From Rapana venosa (Eukaryota; Mollusca; Gastropoda; Neogastropoda; Muricidae): a stretch of 64,000 nt of DNA. Every line of letters begins with the position of its first letter. The stretch's first letter is position 1. The notes under the pieces are model-generated. The model did not search any database. It had not been told where the DNA came from and worked only from the letters and a program-made list of their open reading frames with translations. Below, piece after piece: positions 1 through 10,782 of this stretch. The stretch spans positions 11,862,671 through 11,926,670 of the forward strand of contig CM054155.1 of the NCBI GenBank assembly GCA_028751875.1, given 5' to 3'. Both the position numbers and the translations under genes were made by a program.

Positions 1-48
1 AAATTTTTTGCTCGAAAGGCTTTTAATTTAGCGTGTGTGTGTGTACAG

Positions 49-165
49 GAGTGTACCCCTCCCTATTTCCCAAAGCGCTAAAAGATGTTGGACAGTGATC
101 ACAAAACGCCTGGCTAAAGATTACTGTGACTACATCGGCTGTAAACGCAGAATGAACAAGCCAAG
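49..165 (+). pseudogene. Decayed duplicate of P450 exon 5764-5876
   Basis: The segment aligns along its length with the exon at 5764-5876, including the (GT)n-ACAG acceptor and the AAG/GTGTGT donor. It has extra bases after TACCCCTCCCTA and an extra A in the CACAAAACGC stretch. In the P450 frame it reaches a TGA shortly after GATGTTGGACAG, so it cannot encode the helix. It belongs to the duplicated block at the start of the window. Confidence 0.8.
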
Positions 166-1002
166 GTGTGTTGTTTTGGTTGTTGTTGATATTGTTTTTG
201 GTGGTGGTGGTGGCGGTGGTTGTGGTGTTGTTGCTATTGTTAATGCTTCCTCTCCTCCTCCTCCTCCTCCTCCTCCTCCTCCTCCTTCATCTTTGCATTT
301 TTTTCTTTTTCATTCTTCTTCTTTGCATTTTTCTTCTGTGCATTCTTCTTTGCATTCTTCTTTTTTTTGCATTCTTCTTCACATTCTTTTATGCATTCTC
401 CTTGTCATTAATAGTGTTGCATGATGATTGTACTGATATGATGGTGGTGATTTTGCTGTTATTGGGGGTGGTAGTGGGGGTGGTGGTGGGGGTGGTGAGA
501 TGGTGGTAGTATAGTGTAGTAGTAGTAGTAGTAGTTGTAGTAGTAGTAGAAGTAGAAATAGTGTGTTTGTGGTAGGTGTGTGTGATCTGTGTTTATGATG
601 ACGGTGTTATAGTTGATAGATCATGACTTTTTACAATTACATGTTATTGTTGTTATAGAGGTGGTGGGAGTGGTGACTGTTGTGATTTTTTTTTAAATGG
701 CGTTTTATGTTGGTGATGGGTATGATAATGAGATTCTTTTTGTTGCTGTTGTTGTTTTTTGATGGTGGTATTGGTGGGATTTTGTTGAGATGGGGATGGA
801 AAAGATGCTATTCTTTGTGTACATGTTATTATTCTTATTGTTGTTGTCGTTCTCCTTGTTCTTTCCGTCATTCTTTTTCTGCTCCTTCTCCTATTCCTCT
901 CCTCCCTTTTCTCCTCTGTTCATTTTTCATCCTATTTTTCCTTTCACTTTCTTTCTCGTCCTCCTCTTCCTCCTCCTTTGCCTTCTTCTTCTCTACTTTC
1001 CG

Positions 1003-1006
1003 ATGG

Positions 1007-1043
<37 letters not shown>

Positions 1044-1240
1044 GACGAAGACGATGATGGGGATGATGGGGATGATGATGATGGTGATGGTGATGAAGAA
1101 GACGATGATGGGGGTGATGATGATGGTGATGATGGTGGGGGTGGTGATGGGGATGGGTGAGACGTGGATGATGAAGGGGTGATGATGACGATGATGATGA
1201 CGATGATGATGATGATGATGATAGGAATGCTGCTGCTGCT
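1003..1240 (+). repeat. (GAT)n-rich tract, upstream block
   Basis: Imperfect GAT/GAC/GAA triplets. The corresponding tract in the downstream block is 6727-6995. The poly-Asp, poly-Met and poly-His ORFs crossing both are artefacts. Confidence 0.95.
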
Positions 1241-1793
1241 GATGTTGATGACCGTTTTGCTGGGTTTCTTTTGGGTGTTTGCTGTTGATGAAAACTTTTT
1301 GAATTCACGTTTGCATGTTACATTGACACACAGTATGGAGATAATGATTATTCAAAACGGATCAACAACAAAACCAAGGAAACTATCTAAGAGACGTACA
1401 TGTAACGACAACATACAATACAACAGGTTTCATGGCCAATGGATCACGTGAGGAAAAAATACACACGTTCATAATAATTGAGGTATACCGTAGTGTATGT
1501 CAATCAAAGGAAGCAAAAAAAAAATTTTTTTTAAAGAAAGATAGATAGATAAAATCGAGATAAAAAAAAACAGTGATTAAGTAGTACATAATAATCATGT
1601 GTGATCGTAAACCACCGTCATGATTCTATTGACCTGATATACACTGGATAGAATATAATGTGTGTTGGTGTGCCTTCTTCAATTTAGCGTCTGTTCACTC
1701 TTAGTGGAAAATTTGAAATAATAGTAATGTGTGTGTGCGTGCGTATGGCGGTGCTTGCGTGCGTTTCATGCTTGTGTGTGCATGTGCGTGCAG

Positions 1794-1933
1794 AGTCGTT
1801 TAGGACCACAAGACCCCAGCAACCTGTTACAGCACTTCCTGTGTGCCCGCAGGAAACGTACTGCAGAGACAATCAACACCCCCCACCCCCCTCCACCTCC
1901 ACCCTCACCCTACCCCCCTTCAGTCTGATAGAG
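1794..1933 (+). pseudogene. Decayed duplicate of P450 exon 7562-7690
   Basis: The reading GPQDPSNLLQHFLCARRK is retained, so the relationship to 7562-7690 is clear. The first codons differ, the Ser/Thr-rich stretch has become Pro-rich by frameshift, the frame runs into a TGA at the CAGTCTGATAG position, and the splice donor GAG/GTGAC has become GAGGAC, losing the GT. The copy therefore looks non-functional, while the downstream one is open. Confidence 0.8.
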
Positions 1934-2103
1934 GACTGTACTAGACTGGCTCATTGACTGGCTAGGTTGACTGGCTAGCCGGTTGACTGATTGATTAACT
2001 GGCTTACTGACATGCCAGTGGCTAATTTTGATGACTTATTCACCAAGCTGGCTAACTAATAAATATGCAAATACCTAGCAGACTTGTTGACTGGTCGGTT
2101 AAC

Positions 2104-3040
2104 TATTCTTCTTCTTCTTCAAGTGTCCGGTCTGGTCCTGCAGACATCGACGATCATGGCTCTCCATTCTTCCCTGTTCTCGGTCCCTCTCATGAGCTCA
2201 TTGTTAGTGCCCTCTTTATTCGTTGCGAATTTGTTTAAGCTGTCTGTGAATTTTGTGCGTTGTCTTCCTCTGCTCTTGTTTCCACAGATTTGCCACTCCA
2301 TAACAGTTTTCTCTAGTCCGTCAGCCCTGATTTTATGGCCGAAAAAATTTTAGCTGTCTTCTCTGAGGGGGTTGAGAAGGGATCTCTTGTACCCAGCCAT
2401 TTCCATTTCTTCGCATTAGTTTTTCTTTTTGTCCAGAGATTTTCATGATTCTCCGGATGAACCCCATTTCCACTGCTTCTAGTCGCTGTTCTGTGTCTTT
2501 GGCTAGGGTCCAGCACTCACATCCGTACAAAGGAATGGACCATACGTAGGCTCTCAAACATGGATCTTTGTCTTTAGGCTTATCTTACTGGGTTTGGGGG
2601 AAAAAGCATTTCAGTTGTTAAAAGTTGCCTTAGATTGACCGATTCTCTTCTTGATTTCTGGTCACACTTGCCGTCCGGGGGGATAGTACAACCAAGGTAT
2701 TTAAAGGTGTTTACTTGTCTGATTTCTCTCCTTTACAGGCTAGTTGCATTGTGGTAAACAGCTTTTTTCGAGATCACCAATGCATTCTGTCTTCTTGCAT
2801 TGAGCTGTAATCCTTTCTTTTCGCTTTCGTCTGTTACTGTTGTTAAAATTTTTTTGCAGTTTTTCTTCAGAGTCGGCGATAAGGACTGTGTCATCTGCAT
2901 ATCTCAGGTTGTTGATGTTGTGGCCACCTACACTAATTCCCTCATGATTCTCAATATTTCGTAGAATTATTTCACTATAATACATTAAAAAAATCAGGCA
3001 GAACACGCAGCCCTGCCTCACACCCCCGCAATTGGTCATA
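2104..3040 (-). mobile_element. Non-LTR retrotransposon fragment, RT C-terminal half, broken
   Basis: On the minus strand there are GGVRQGCVFCLIFL and NNLRYADDTVLIADSEEKLQ (the Y-A-D-D catalytic motif), then SIPLYGCECWTLAKDTEQRL and, near the 3' end, KSRGRQRTKFTDSLNKFA with NREEWRAMIVDVCR. These are in several frames, so the copy is frameshifted. The end is a short (AAG)n tail at 2104-2120 (CTTCTTCTTC on the + strand). It interrupts the intron between duplicate block A and P450 exon 3235. Confidence 0.85.
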
Positions 3041-3083
3041 TGACTGATTTTATTGTGACTCTAATGGGTGTGTGTGTGTGTGT

Positions 3084-3135
<52 letters not shown>

Positions 3136-3234
3136 GTGGATGGGGGGTAACAATAACAACATTTCAATGACTTTTTTCGTACAGGTAGAGAAAACATGAC
3201 CACAACTTTTAGTTCGATAGTTTTCTGTCTTCAG

Positions 3235-3326
3235 ATGTGGCCGCGATTGCTAGCAGCAGCTGAGCAGTATGTGGAAAAACTGGAACAGCAACGGAACGAG
3301 CATCCTGAGGGATTTAATGTTGTGGA
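3235..3326 (+). CDS. P450 exon: helix C/D region
   Basis: Acceptor TCTGTCTTCAG, then MWPRLLAAAEQYVEKLEQQR and about ten more residues, donor GA/GTAAGA, ending in phase 2. The amphipathic helix followed by a turn and VV fits the P450 segment that precedes the YSLEAF helix. The ATG that opens the exon is probably an internal Met, because the acceptor is good and a P450 would need an N-terminal anchor and earlier exons. Confidence 0.7.
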
Positions 3327-4189
3327 GTAAGACAGTTACTTTTCCTTTCTCTTTTTTTAAAGGCTGTGTCAACCTTTCTTGGGTAGGGTAGAGGTAAAAT
3401 ATCTTAGAAACAGGGAGGCTCAAGGTTCGAATCTCTCTAGTGATGCATTCAGTCAATCATGAGTGGTGATGTGGGAGCTTAATCTGCTGAATGAGGCCAT
3501 ACACCAAGGTCCTGTCAGAAATGTACATTTGACGCACGTGAAAGATTCCACGGCAACAACAGAGTTTTGCGCGGGAAAGTTTTGTCAGAAAATGCATGAA
3601 GTGGTTTTACATGCACTAAATGTGTATTGCACACGCGACCTCATCTTATGGCCCCAACAAAAGTCCAGCAATAAAACCATCCCTTGCAGTCTAGAGGATG
3701 GGGGTTCAATTGGGATCAAACCAACAACTTCTCGCCTTCTAGGCAGGTGTGTTACCTCCAGATCGCGTATCCACTAAGACCGCCATATTAAGGAAGAGTG
3801 GATCTGTAACTAGCTGATGGTGCCAGTGAACCAAGTATAGGCTACACCTACCCAGAGTACGGTCTGCTGGCTACAGTGCTTTATAAACACAAAGACTAAC
3901 AGCTCAGAGATAGCATCATACTTTTATTCAAAAAGCCATGAAGCCCTGCAGATGCTTAAAGTGATTTGTTATTTTCAACAATATTCCTTTTTGGCAAGGA
4001 TAACGAAAGGTAATCATTGAAAACTTTCTTCAAAGTAAGGCTGGACTTGCACAATCCTTATGTGCTGCAGCCCTGGGGGGGCTAGTTGGCCTTTGGAGAA
4101 CATCTCCAACGCTGACTGTCTTTATGCCCACTTGGCTGAGAGAGTGGGGATATACTGTGGGCAAGGCAACTCCACACTTATCAAACTTC

Positions 4190-4262
4190 TGCCCAGTTTC
4201 CAAAACAGCAGTTGCCTCCTCTGCTGTTTTGGAGGTCATCGTGGAACATGACGGACACACAC
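4190..4262 (+). repeat. Short dispersed repeat shared with 59625-59700
   Basis: CCTCCTCTGCTGTTTTGGAG and GTCATCG...AACA.GACGGACA occur in both copies. The core is partly self-complementary (AAAACAGC with GCTGTTTT). It lies just before P450 exon 4295. Confidence 0.6.
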
Positions 4263-4294
4263 TATTTCCACTACTGATGATTCTTTTTTTGCAG

Positions 4295-4449
4295 GGAAAA
4301 CGAAAGATATTCCCTGGAAGCATTTATTTCTGCTGCATTTGATGTTGCTCCTTCCACGCTGAGTGAGCTAGACCGGAAGTGCTTGCTTCGGTACATGCGC
4401 GCTACACATCATTCTGCGTCACCAGAAAACCCCGCTGCTGGTTTGGCAC
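4295..4449 (+). CDS. P450 exon: helix E/F region
   Basis: Acceptor TTTTTTTGCAG. The phase-2 join to the previous exon gives GAG-GAA-AAC. The encoded segment contains ERYSLEAFISAAFDVAPSTL, which matches the CYP3-type helix pattern YSMDVITSTSFG. It continues with a charged helix ending RYMRA and a flexible loop. Donor C/GTGAGT, phase 1. The phase agrees with the next exon at 5764. Confidence 0.75.
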
Positions 4450-4680
4450 GTGAGTGGCATCTGTTTCCTTGTTGCTTTAGGAGGGAGGCAACTCCGTGAT
4501 AATGCATGTTGTCTTGTCCCTTTAGTTCCAAAGATGAATTATACCCTTGATGTTGAGCAGCAGTTGTCTCTTTTATATTCTCTCTTGACTGATTTAAATC
4601 GATTTTTGTATATATTTTTTATTGTACTAATGAAATATCGATTTGTTGACAAAAATAATCCTTTATTGTAATGATAGTAG

Positions 4681-4958
4681 ACAGCATAGCTCAGTGGTCA
4701 GAGCACTCTCTTCCCCCAAACTACGGTTAAGCAGCATTGAGCGTGGTTATCAAGTATAGGGGTGACTGTTTTCGTGCCTTGGCTTCAATCTCAGCTGTAA
4801 ATGGGTACCTGCCCTCTTTAGGAACAGGGAAAGTAAAGCAGCGAGGGAGAGGAGATGGGCGCCGCCCTCAATATGCTGGCCCCTGGAGAAGCTAAGGTCG
4901 TTGACACCTCGCTCCTCAAAGACCACGTAGGTTATGGGAACACCTTTTCCCTTTTACC
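4681..4958 (+). mobile_element. SINE-B copy 1 (tRNA-like A box plus 5S-like segment)
   Basis: Starts CATAGCTCAGTGGTCAGAG, then GGTTAAGCAGCATTGAGCG and a degenerate GGGGTGACTG, body with AGCTGTAAATGGGTACCTG and GAGATGGGCGCCGCCCTC. Flanked by TTTATTGTA...ATGATA-like repeats (4661-4676 and 4959-4977), so an insertion with a slightly altered target duplication. Confidence 0.8.
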
Positions 4959-5088
4959 TTTTATTGTAGTAATGATACCTTTGTGTGGTATTCTCAAGCT
5001 GCCTGGTTAGTGGCTTTCATTTGATATTTCTTGGAACACAGACCTCTACTTCCCGTGTTCGTATCTTCTTTCCTCTGTTTCTATCTCT

Positions 5089-5217
<129 letters not shown>

Positions 5218-5219
<2 letters not shown>

Positions 5220-5260
5220 TTCAATTTTACGACTGTTCACTTAAAGTGATATTAGACGAT
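5218..5260 (+). repeat. Hairpin repeat H, adjacent to (GT)n
   Basis: CTTCAATTTTACGACTGTTC then ACTTAAAGTGATATTAGACG. CGTCT/AGACG and CACTT/AAGTG arms allow a stem-loop. Copies: 1674-1717, 7443-7480, 9028-9065, 20241-20276 (interrupted, resuming at 22121-22136), and 31200-31240 on the minus strand. The plus-strand copies typically follow GT-rich or (GTT)n sequence. Confidence 0.75.
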
Positions 5261-5763
5261 GGAGGCAGGGGGGGGGGGGGGGGAGGGGGGGCAGAATAAT
5301 GAGATAAGGGCTTTAAGTAGAATAGATACGTGTTGTTATGAATGCACATTAAAAGACTATTCCAAACTATATAAACAGTATGTTGCAAAAAACATGGCAA
5401 AGAAATACAAAAATTAACAAAAAACCCGAACAATTGAAAAATACTCTAAAGTTGGAAAACAAACAATTGTGAACTACTTGTAACGGCAGCTGTGAAACAA
5501 GCAAAATATAGATTCCGGCGATCATACTTTACCAAAAAGAGAATACTGGGGATTGCAACAGAGACAAGGCTATCTCACATAATAACACTGGATTGGTTAA
5601 AACTTCCTGCAGTGACTTACCTTGAAATGATGGTAAAAACGTTTTTAAACCTTGACATTGATACAGAACATGAACATTGGAAAAATTTTCACCGCATATA
5701 CATTGTATATTTTTGGCAAATTTTGCTCGAAAGGCATTTAATTTAGCGTGTGTGTGTGTACAG

Positions 5764-5876
5764 GAGTGTACCCCTCCCTAGTTCCAGCACTGAAGATGTT
5801 GGACAGTGATCACAAACGCCTGGCTAAAGATTACTGTGACTACATCGGCTGTAAACTGCAGAATGAACAAGCCAAG
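5764..5876 (+). CDS. P450 exon: helix F/G region
   Basis: Acceptor is the end of a short GT run (GTGTGTGTACAG). The phase-1 join gives 37 further codons including VYPSLVPALKMLDSDHKRLA and ending LQNEQAK before the donor GTGTGT. The pattern hydrophobic-P-x-L-xP-L then a basic helix fits the FPFLIPILE...FLRKSVKRMKESR part of CYP3-clan enzymes. A decayed duplicate lies at 49-165. Confidence 0.8.
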
Positions 5877-6212
5877 GTGTGTTGTTTTGGTTGTTGTTGA
5901 TATTGTTTTTGGTGGTGGTGGTGGCGGTGGTTGTGGTGTTGTTGCTATTGTTAATGCTTTCCTCTCCTCCTCCTCCTCCTCCTCCTCCTCCTCCTCCTTC
6001 ATCTTTGCATTTTTCTTCTTTGCATTCTTCTTCTTTGCATTTTTCTTCTGTGCATTCTTCTTTGCATTCTTCTTTTTATGCATTCTTCTTCACATTCTTT
6101 TATGCATTCTCCTTGTCATTAATAGTGTTGCATGATGATTGTACTGATATGATGGTGGTGATTTTGCTGTTATTGGTGGTGGTAGTGGTGGTGGTGGTGG
6201 TGGTGGTGAGGA

Positions 6213-6258
<46 letters not shown>

Positions 6259-6726
6259 TGTAGTAGTAGTAGAAGTAGAAATAGTGTGTTTGTGTGTAGG
6301 TGTGTGTGTATCTGTGTTTATGATGACGGTGTTATAGTTGATAGATCATGACTTTTTACAATTACATGTTATTGTTGTTATAGAGGTGGTGGCAGTGGTG
6401 ACTGTTGTGATTTTTTTAAGTGGCGTTTTATGTTGGTGATGGGTATGATAATGAGATTCTTTTTGTTGCTGTTGTTGTTGTTGTTGATGGTGGTGTTGGT
6501 GGGATTTTGTTGATGATGGTGATGGAAAAGATGCTATTCTTTGTGTACATGTTATTATTCTTATTGTTGTTGTCGTTCTCCTTGTTCTTTCCGTCATTCT
6601 TTTTCTGCTCCTTCTCTTATTCCTCTCCTCCCTTTTCTCCTCTGTTAATTTTTCATCCTATTTTTCCTTTCACTTTCTTTCTCTTCCTCCTCTTCCTCCT
6701 CCTTTGCTTTCTTCTTCTCTACTTTC

Positions 6727-6763
6727 CGATGGTGATGGTGATGATGATGACGACGACGACGAC

Positions 6764-6817
<54 letters not shown>

Positions 6818-6995
6818 GACGATGATGGGGATGATGGTGATGATGGTGATGGTGATGAAGAAGGGGATGATGATGATGGTGATGATGGTGATGATGGTGG
6901 TGGTGGTGGATGGGGATGGGTGATGACGACGTGGATGATGATAGGGATGATGATGCGATGATGATGACGATGATGATGATGATGATGATGGGAAT
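6727..6995 (+). repeat. (GAT)n-rich tract, downstream block
   Basis: Longer and purer GAT array than its duplicate at 1003-1240. It lies in the intron between P450 exons 5764 and 7562, with (GTA)n at 6215-6280 nearby. Confidence 0.95.
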
Positions 6996-7561
6996 GCTGC
7001 TGATGATGATGATGTTGATGACCGTTTTTCTGGGTTTCTTTTGGGTGTTTGCTGTTGATGAAAACTTTTTGAAATCACGTTTTCATGTTACATTGACACA
7101 CAGTATGGAGACAATGATTATTCAAAACGGATCAACAGCAAAACCAAGGAAACTATCTAAGAGACGTACATGTAACGACAACATACAATACAACAGCTTT
7201 CATGGCCAATGGATCACGTAAGGAAAAATACACACGTTCATAATAACTGGAGTATACCGTAGTGTATGTCAGTCAAAGGAAGCTAAAAAAAAATTTTTTT
7301 TAAGAAAGATAGATAGATAGATAAAATCGGGATAAACAAAACAGTGATTAAGTAATACGTAATAATCATTGTGTGATGCTGTAAACCACCGTCATGATCT
7401 ATTGCCCTGATGTGACACTGGATAGAATAGTAATGTGTGTGTGCCTTCTTCAATTTAACGTCTGTTCACTCTTAGTGATATTAGGAATAATAGTAATGTG
7501 TGTGTGCGTGCGTATGTGCGTGCTTGCGTGCGTGCATGCTTGTGTGTGTATGTGCGTGCAG

Positions 7562-7690
7562 ATGTCGTCAGGACCACAAGACCCCAGCAACCTGTTACAG
7601 CACTTCCTGTGTGCCCGCAGGAAACATACTGCAGAGACAACCAGCACCTCCACCTCCACCTCCACCCTACCTCCCTTCAGTCTGTTAGAG
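7562..7690 (+). CDS. P450 exon: helix H region with Ser/Thr repeat
   Basis: Acceptor GTGCGTGCAG; 43 codons, phase 0 at both ends, donor GAG/GTGACT. It contains DPSNLLQHFLCARRK, equivalent to the DFLQLM helix of CYP3-type enzymes. A short STSTSTST run encoded by a CCACCT repeat replaces the usual loop, and the exon ends PPFSLLE just before the I helix. The low-complexity loop varies between the two duplicate copies. Confidence 0.75.
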
Positions 7691-7902
7691 GTGACTGTAC
7701 TAGACTGGCTCATTGACTGGCTAGGCTGACTGGCTAGCCGGTTGACTGATTGATCAACTGGCTGACTGACATGCCAGTGGCTAATTTTGATGACTTAGTC
7801 ACCAAGCTGGCTAACTAATAAATATGCAAATACCTAGCAGACTGGTTGACTGGTCGGTTAACTACTACTAAACAGAGAGATAGGTGTTGTTGTTGTTTTT
7901 AT

Positions 7903-8115
7903 ACCACTTTAACGTCACAAGATTTCTCTGCGTGAAATTCGGGCTGCTCTCCCCGGGGAGAGCGCGTCGCCACAAGAGCAGCGCCACCTTTTTTGTGTCT
8001 GCAACTGTATTTGTTTCCCTATCAGAGTGGCTTTTTTCTAAGAATTTTGCCAGGGACAACTCTCTTGTTGCCGTGGGTTCTTTTATGTGCACTGAAAAAT
8101 TGTTTGTAGCACACG

Positions 8116-8146
<31 letters not shown>

Positions 8147-8284
8147 TAGCGCCCAGACCACCACTCATGATCTAATGGATGGGGGAAAAGTTTCGGGCCC
8201 AAACGGGATTCGAACCATCGCACACTTCCGACCCGGACTTTCCGCTTTCTAGACAGGCGCGTTACCTCTAGACAACCGACCCAC
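7903..8284 (-). mobile_element. SINE-C copy (tRNA-derived, minus strand)
   Basis: Minus strand: tRNA-like head with A box near TGTCTAGAGGTAACGCGCC and B box GGTTCGAATCCCG, then a body containing CACACGGGACC... and GGGCTGCTCTCC in complement, ending CACTTTAACGTC. Other copies are at 39866-40222, 43563-43900, 47736-48136, 50037-50396, 54931-55306 and about 59720-60075. All seven are on the minus strand. They vary by indels, so the family is older than SINE-A. Confidence 0.82.
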
Positions 8285-8285
8285 C

Positions 8286-8286
<1 letters not shown>

Positions 8287-8365
<79 letters not shown>

Positions 8366-8389
8366 TGTGTTGTGTGTGTGTGTGTGCTC
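8287..8389 (+). repeat. (GT)n microsatellites around the P450 gene
   Basis: Pure or nearly pure GT arrays are at 3068-3134, 8287-8389, 8931-9012, 10687-10790, 11255-11352, 14699-14760 and 15705-15783. None encodes protein. Confidence 0.95.
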
Positions 8390-8520
8390 CATAAAAAGCA
8401 GTCACTGAATCATAGCAGTGTTTGGCCTGGTTATGGCTAGACTTTCCCTCTTTGTATCTGCAAACAAGAAACGAAGTGAAGCGATTGCAATTGCCCTTCA
8501 TTGGATCATAACCATGTTTT

Positions 8521-8578
8521 TGACTTGACTTGACTTTACCTGACTTTATAATTGAAGCAGCATCAAGTCAAGTCAAGT
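8521..8578. repeat. Inverted (TTGAC)n / (GTCAA)n pair
   Basis: TGACTTGACTTGACTT at 8521-8536 is complementary to TCAAGTCAAGTCAA at 8563-8576, so the stretch can form a hairpin with a loop of about 26 bases. It looks like two (TTGAC)n retroelement tails meeting head to head. Confidence 0.65.
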
Positions 8579-8579
8579 T

Positions 8580-8690
8580 AAAAATCATCCCATGAAGGGC
8601 AATTACATTACTGACAGGCACATTGATATGCATCATAATCTCGAAAGACACAAGAAAGCTACATTTCACATGCGTGCTTATCTATTACAA
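8580..8690 (+). repeat. Dispersed repeat shared with 13330-13445
   Basis: GGGCAATTACATTACTGACA, GGCACATTGATATGCATC and GACACAAGAAAGCTACATTTC match GGTAATTACAACCCTGACAG and the following text at 13365-13440. It lies just upstream of the P450 I-helix exon. Confidence 0.6.
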
Positions 8691-8721
8691 TTCTGTTTTC
8701 CCTATTGCTCGTTGTCTGCAG

Positions 8722-8871
8722 ATTCAGGGCATGGTGTCAGGTTTGGTAGGGGGAGGACTTGGACCAGCCAGCACCTCCCTGGATTTCTGTCTGCACTGTC
8801 TAGCCTTGTACCCTGACCAACAGGAAACCTTGTACAAAGAAATCCTTGCCCTCACCTCTAGTTTGACCCAG
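8722..8871 (+). CDS. P450 exon: I helix, atypical oxygen-activation motif
   Basis: Acceptor TTGTCTGCAG, exactly 50 codons, donor CAG/GTCAGT. It reads IQGMVSGLVGGGLGPASTSL followed by DFCLHCLALYPDQQETLYKE. The framework (helix, small-residue motif, L-x-x-x-LA-x-P-x-x-Q-x-x-LY-x-E) is a P450 I/J helix. Where P450s usually have [AG]GxDT[TS], this has GGLGPA: the acid is Gly and the conserved Thr pair is Pro-Ala. Classical monooxygenase proton delivery would be impaired. Confidence 0.88.
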
Positions 8872-8925
8872 GTCAGTTTTGACATTAAAATTGTTGAGAA
8901 CAAAGACTGGAGGAGATCAAGAGTT

Positions 8926-9013
<88 letters not shown>

Positions 9014-9622
9014 TTGTTGTTGTTGTTCAACTTAACGTCTGTTCACATTAAGTGATATTAGACACAAAAAGGCAAACAATTTTTTTAAAAGGTTAAGGAA
9101 CTGTCTAACTACTGTAACCATATTACAAAGAAAAAATATAATTTACCTTATGAATAACTGTATAACTAATTACACTACAACAGATTAAAAAATACACGTC
9201 ATGTATTCCACGCCAAAAGAACACTGGGAAAAAAGGTAACAATTTCGAAAATATACCATGATGGGTAGAATGCCTGTGCTTCAAATCAATAAATGACATA
9301 TTTACTTGTGCTATCGCAAATTACTAACACAACTCTCTTTCAACAGCAAAACAATTTCACAGAGCAATGTACACTTATTCAAAACCTTACGCAAAGATCT
9401 CTCATCTCAAGGTCCATTTTTAACACTTGACATTCCAAAAGAATATGAAAGTTTGAGATTGCCCCACCACACACACAATGCACATTTCTAGAAAATTTTG
9501 TATGGATTACATTTAACTTCAGTGTATTAATAAGACTTATGATTGGCCTTTGGCTGATTTATCTAACCCAAAAGAGAAGAAAGAAAGTGTGTGTCTGTAT
9601 GTGCGTGCGCGACGGCGTGATT

Positions 9623-9654
9623 GTGTTTTGATGATGATGATGATGATGGTGGTG

Positions 9655-9713
<59 letters not shown>

Positions 9714-9889
9714 GTGGTTGGTGGTGGTGGTGGTGGTGGTGGTGATGATGGTGATGGTGGTTGTGGTGGTGGTGATGATGATGGTGATTCTGAATATGAT
9801 GATTCTGAATATTATGATGATGATGATGATGATGATGTTGATGATGATGACGACGACAATGAAGACGATGATGCTTCTGATAACAATGG

Positions 9890-9946
<57 letters not shown>

Positions 9947-10085
9947 CGACGACGACGATGATGACAATGATGATAATGAAGATGATGATGATGACGACGA
10001 TGATGATGACAATGATGATGATGACAATGAAGATGACGATGATGACGATGATGATGTGGCTGATGATGCCAATGATGCTGATGAT
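9623..10085 (+). repeat. 450-bp (GAT)n/(GAC)n tract ending at a P450 splice acceptor
   Basis: Near-continuous GAT/GAC/GTG triplets run to within six bases of the 10091 exon. The acceptor GATAACAG is part of its degenerate end, and there is no ordinary polypyrimidine tract. Confidence 0.95.
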
Positions 10086-10090
10086 AACAG

Positions 10091-10185
10091 GAGGACAGGC
10101 CGCTCACTATGCACGATGTACAGGGACTGCAGTTTCTGGACATGTTCTGCTCTGAATGCCAGCGTCTTTATCCTGTGGCGCCGGG
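10091..10185 (+). CDS. P450 exon: K helix with ExxR
   Basis: The acceptor is GATAACAG at the end of a 450-bp GAT/GAC microsatellite. The exon reads EDRPLTMHDVQGLQFLDMFC followed by SECQRLYPVAPG. E and R of ECQR are the conserved ExxR pair of the P450 K helix, and RLYPVAPG is the usual continuation. Donor GG/GTAAGT, phase 2, immediately followed by (CAAGT)n. Confidence 0.9.
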
Positions 10186-10190
10186 GTAAG

Positions 10191-10242
10191 TCAAGTCAAG
10201 TCAAGTCAAGTCAAGTCAAGTCAAGTCAAGTCAAGTCAAGTC
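10191..10242 (+). repeat. (AAGTC)n pentanucleotide array
   Basis: About ten units of AGTCA immediately after the donor of P450 exon 10091-10185, followed by AAAATGATCTTTATTGAGG, a retroelement-like 3' end in reverse orientation. Confidence 0.9.
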
Positions 10243-10718
10243 AAAATGATCTTTATTGAGGGTAAAAGATTAAGTTTATACAACTTTTTTTCATCCTGCC
10301 CTCACACACAAAAATCAAGAAAATTGACATAATAAAAGCAATCAAAGACAATGTTCACACGTGTTGAAGACAAAAATCTATGGAGATTTTTTTTAATATA
10401 AATCCAGACTAACAAACCATGATGAAGTAAATCAAGACAGTATAACATAAGCTCAAGGTATACAGATAAATGAAGAAACAATTGTTTAAAATAAAAAACA
10501 TAAAAAACAACAAACAAACAAACAAAACAAAAACAAAACAAAACAAGCAAAAAACCAACAAAACAAGGCTCACAAGACAAGATAAAACAAAACCAAGACA
10601 GTATAACATAAACTCAAGTCATACAACAAATGAAGAAAATACAAATAACAAAGGTAGGAATAACAACAAGGTAGCCTGATGTAGATGTATGTAAGTGTGT
10701 TTGTGTGTGTGTGTGTGT

Positions 10719-10782
<64 letters not shown>

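Larger units (their letters stand above)
1..2107 (+). repeat. Upstream copy of a ~2.1 kb duplicated genomic block
   Basis: From TTGCTCGAAAGGC near position 8 to CTGGTCGGTTAACTA near 2104 the sequence follows 5718-7867 almost continuously, including the CTC- and GAT-rich stretches, the two P450 exons and a run of CTGGCTAACTGACT-like text. Differences are mostly microsatellite length changes and small indels. The two copies start about 5.7 kb apart. The left edge lies at or beyond the window start. The spacing fits a tandem duplication of a unit that also held exons 3235-3326 and 4295-4449. Confidence 0.9.
5718..7867 (+). repeat. Downstream copy of the ~2.1 kb duplicated block (intact exons)
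   Basis: Partner of 1-2107. It contains P450 exons 5764-5876 and 7562-7690 in open, correctly spliced form, and a 1.7 kb intron made largely of simple repeats: (TCC)n near 5960-5997, (GTA)n near 6215-6280 and (GAT)n near 6727-6995. The simple repeats are longer here than in the upstream copy. Confidence 0.9.

Noticed and set aside
3463..3777. 104-residue open frame
   Set aside because: No family resemblance; contains repeat-like phrases (CCAAGGTCCTGTCAGAAATG, GTTACCTCCAGATCGCG) similar to SINE text elsewhere, probably an old SINE remnant.
9306..9491. 61-residue ORF after the (GT)n at 9 kb
   Set aside because: AT-rich intronic sequence without splice sites in phase with the flanking P450 exons; no recognisable family.
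9559..10259. Long poly-Asp, poly-Met, poly-His and poly-Ser ORFs
   Set aside because: They are translations of a GAT/GAC microsatellite in several frames with no domain outside the repeat. The only real coding part is the exon 10091-10185.
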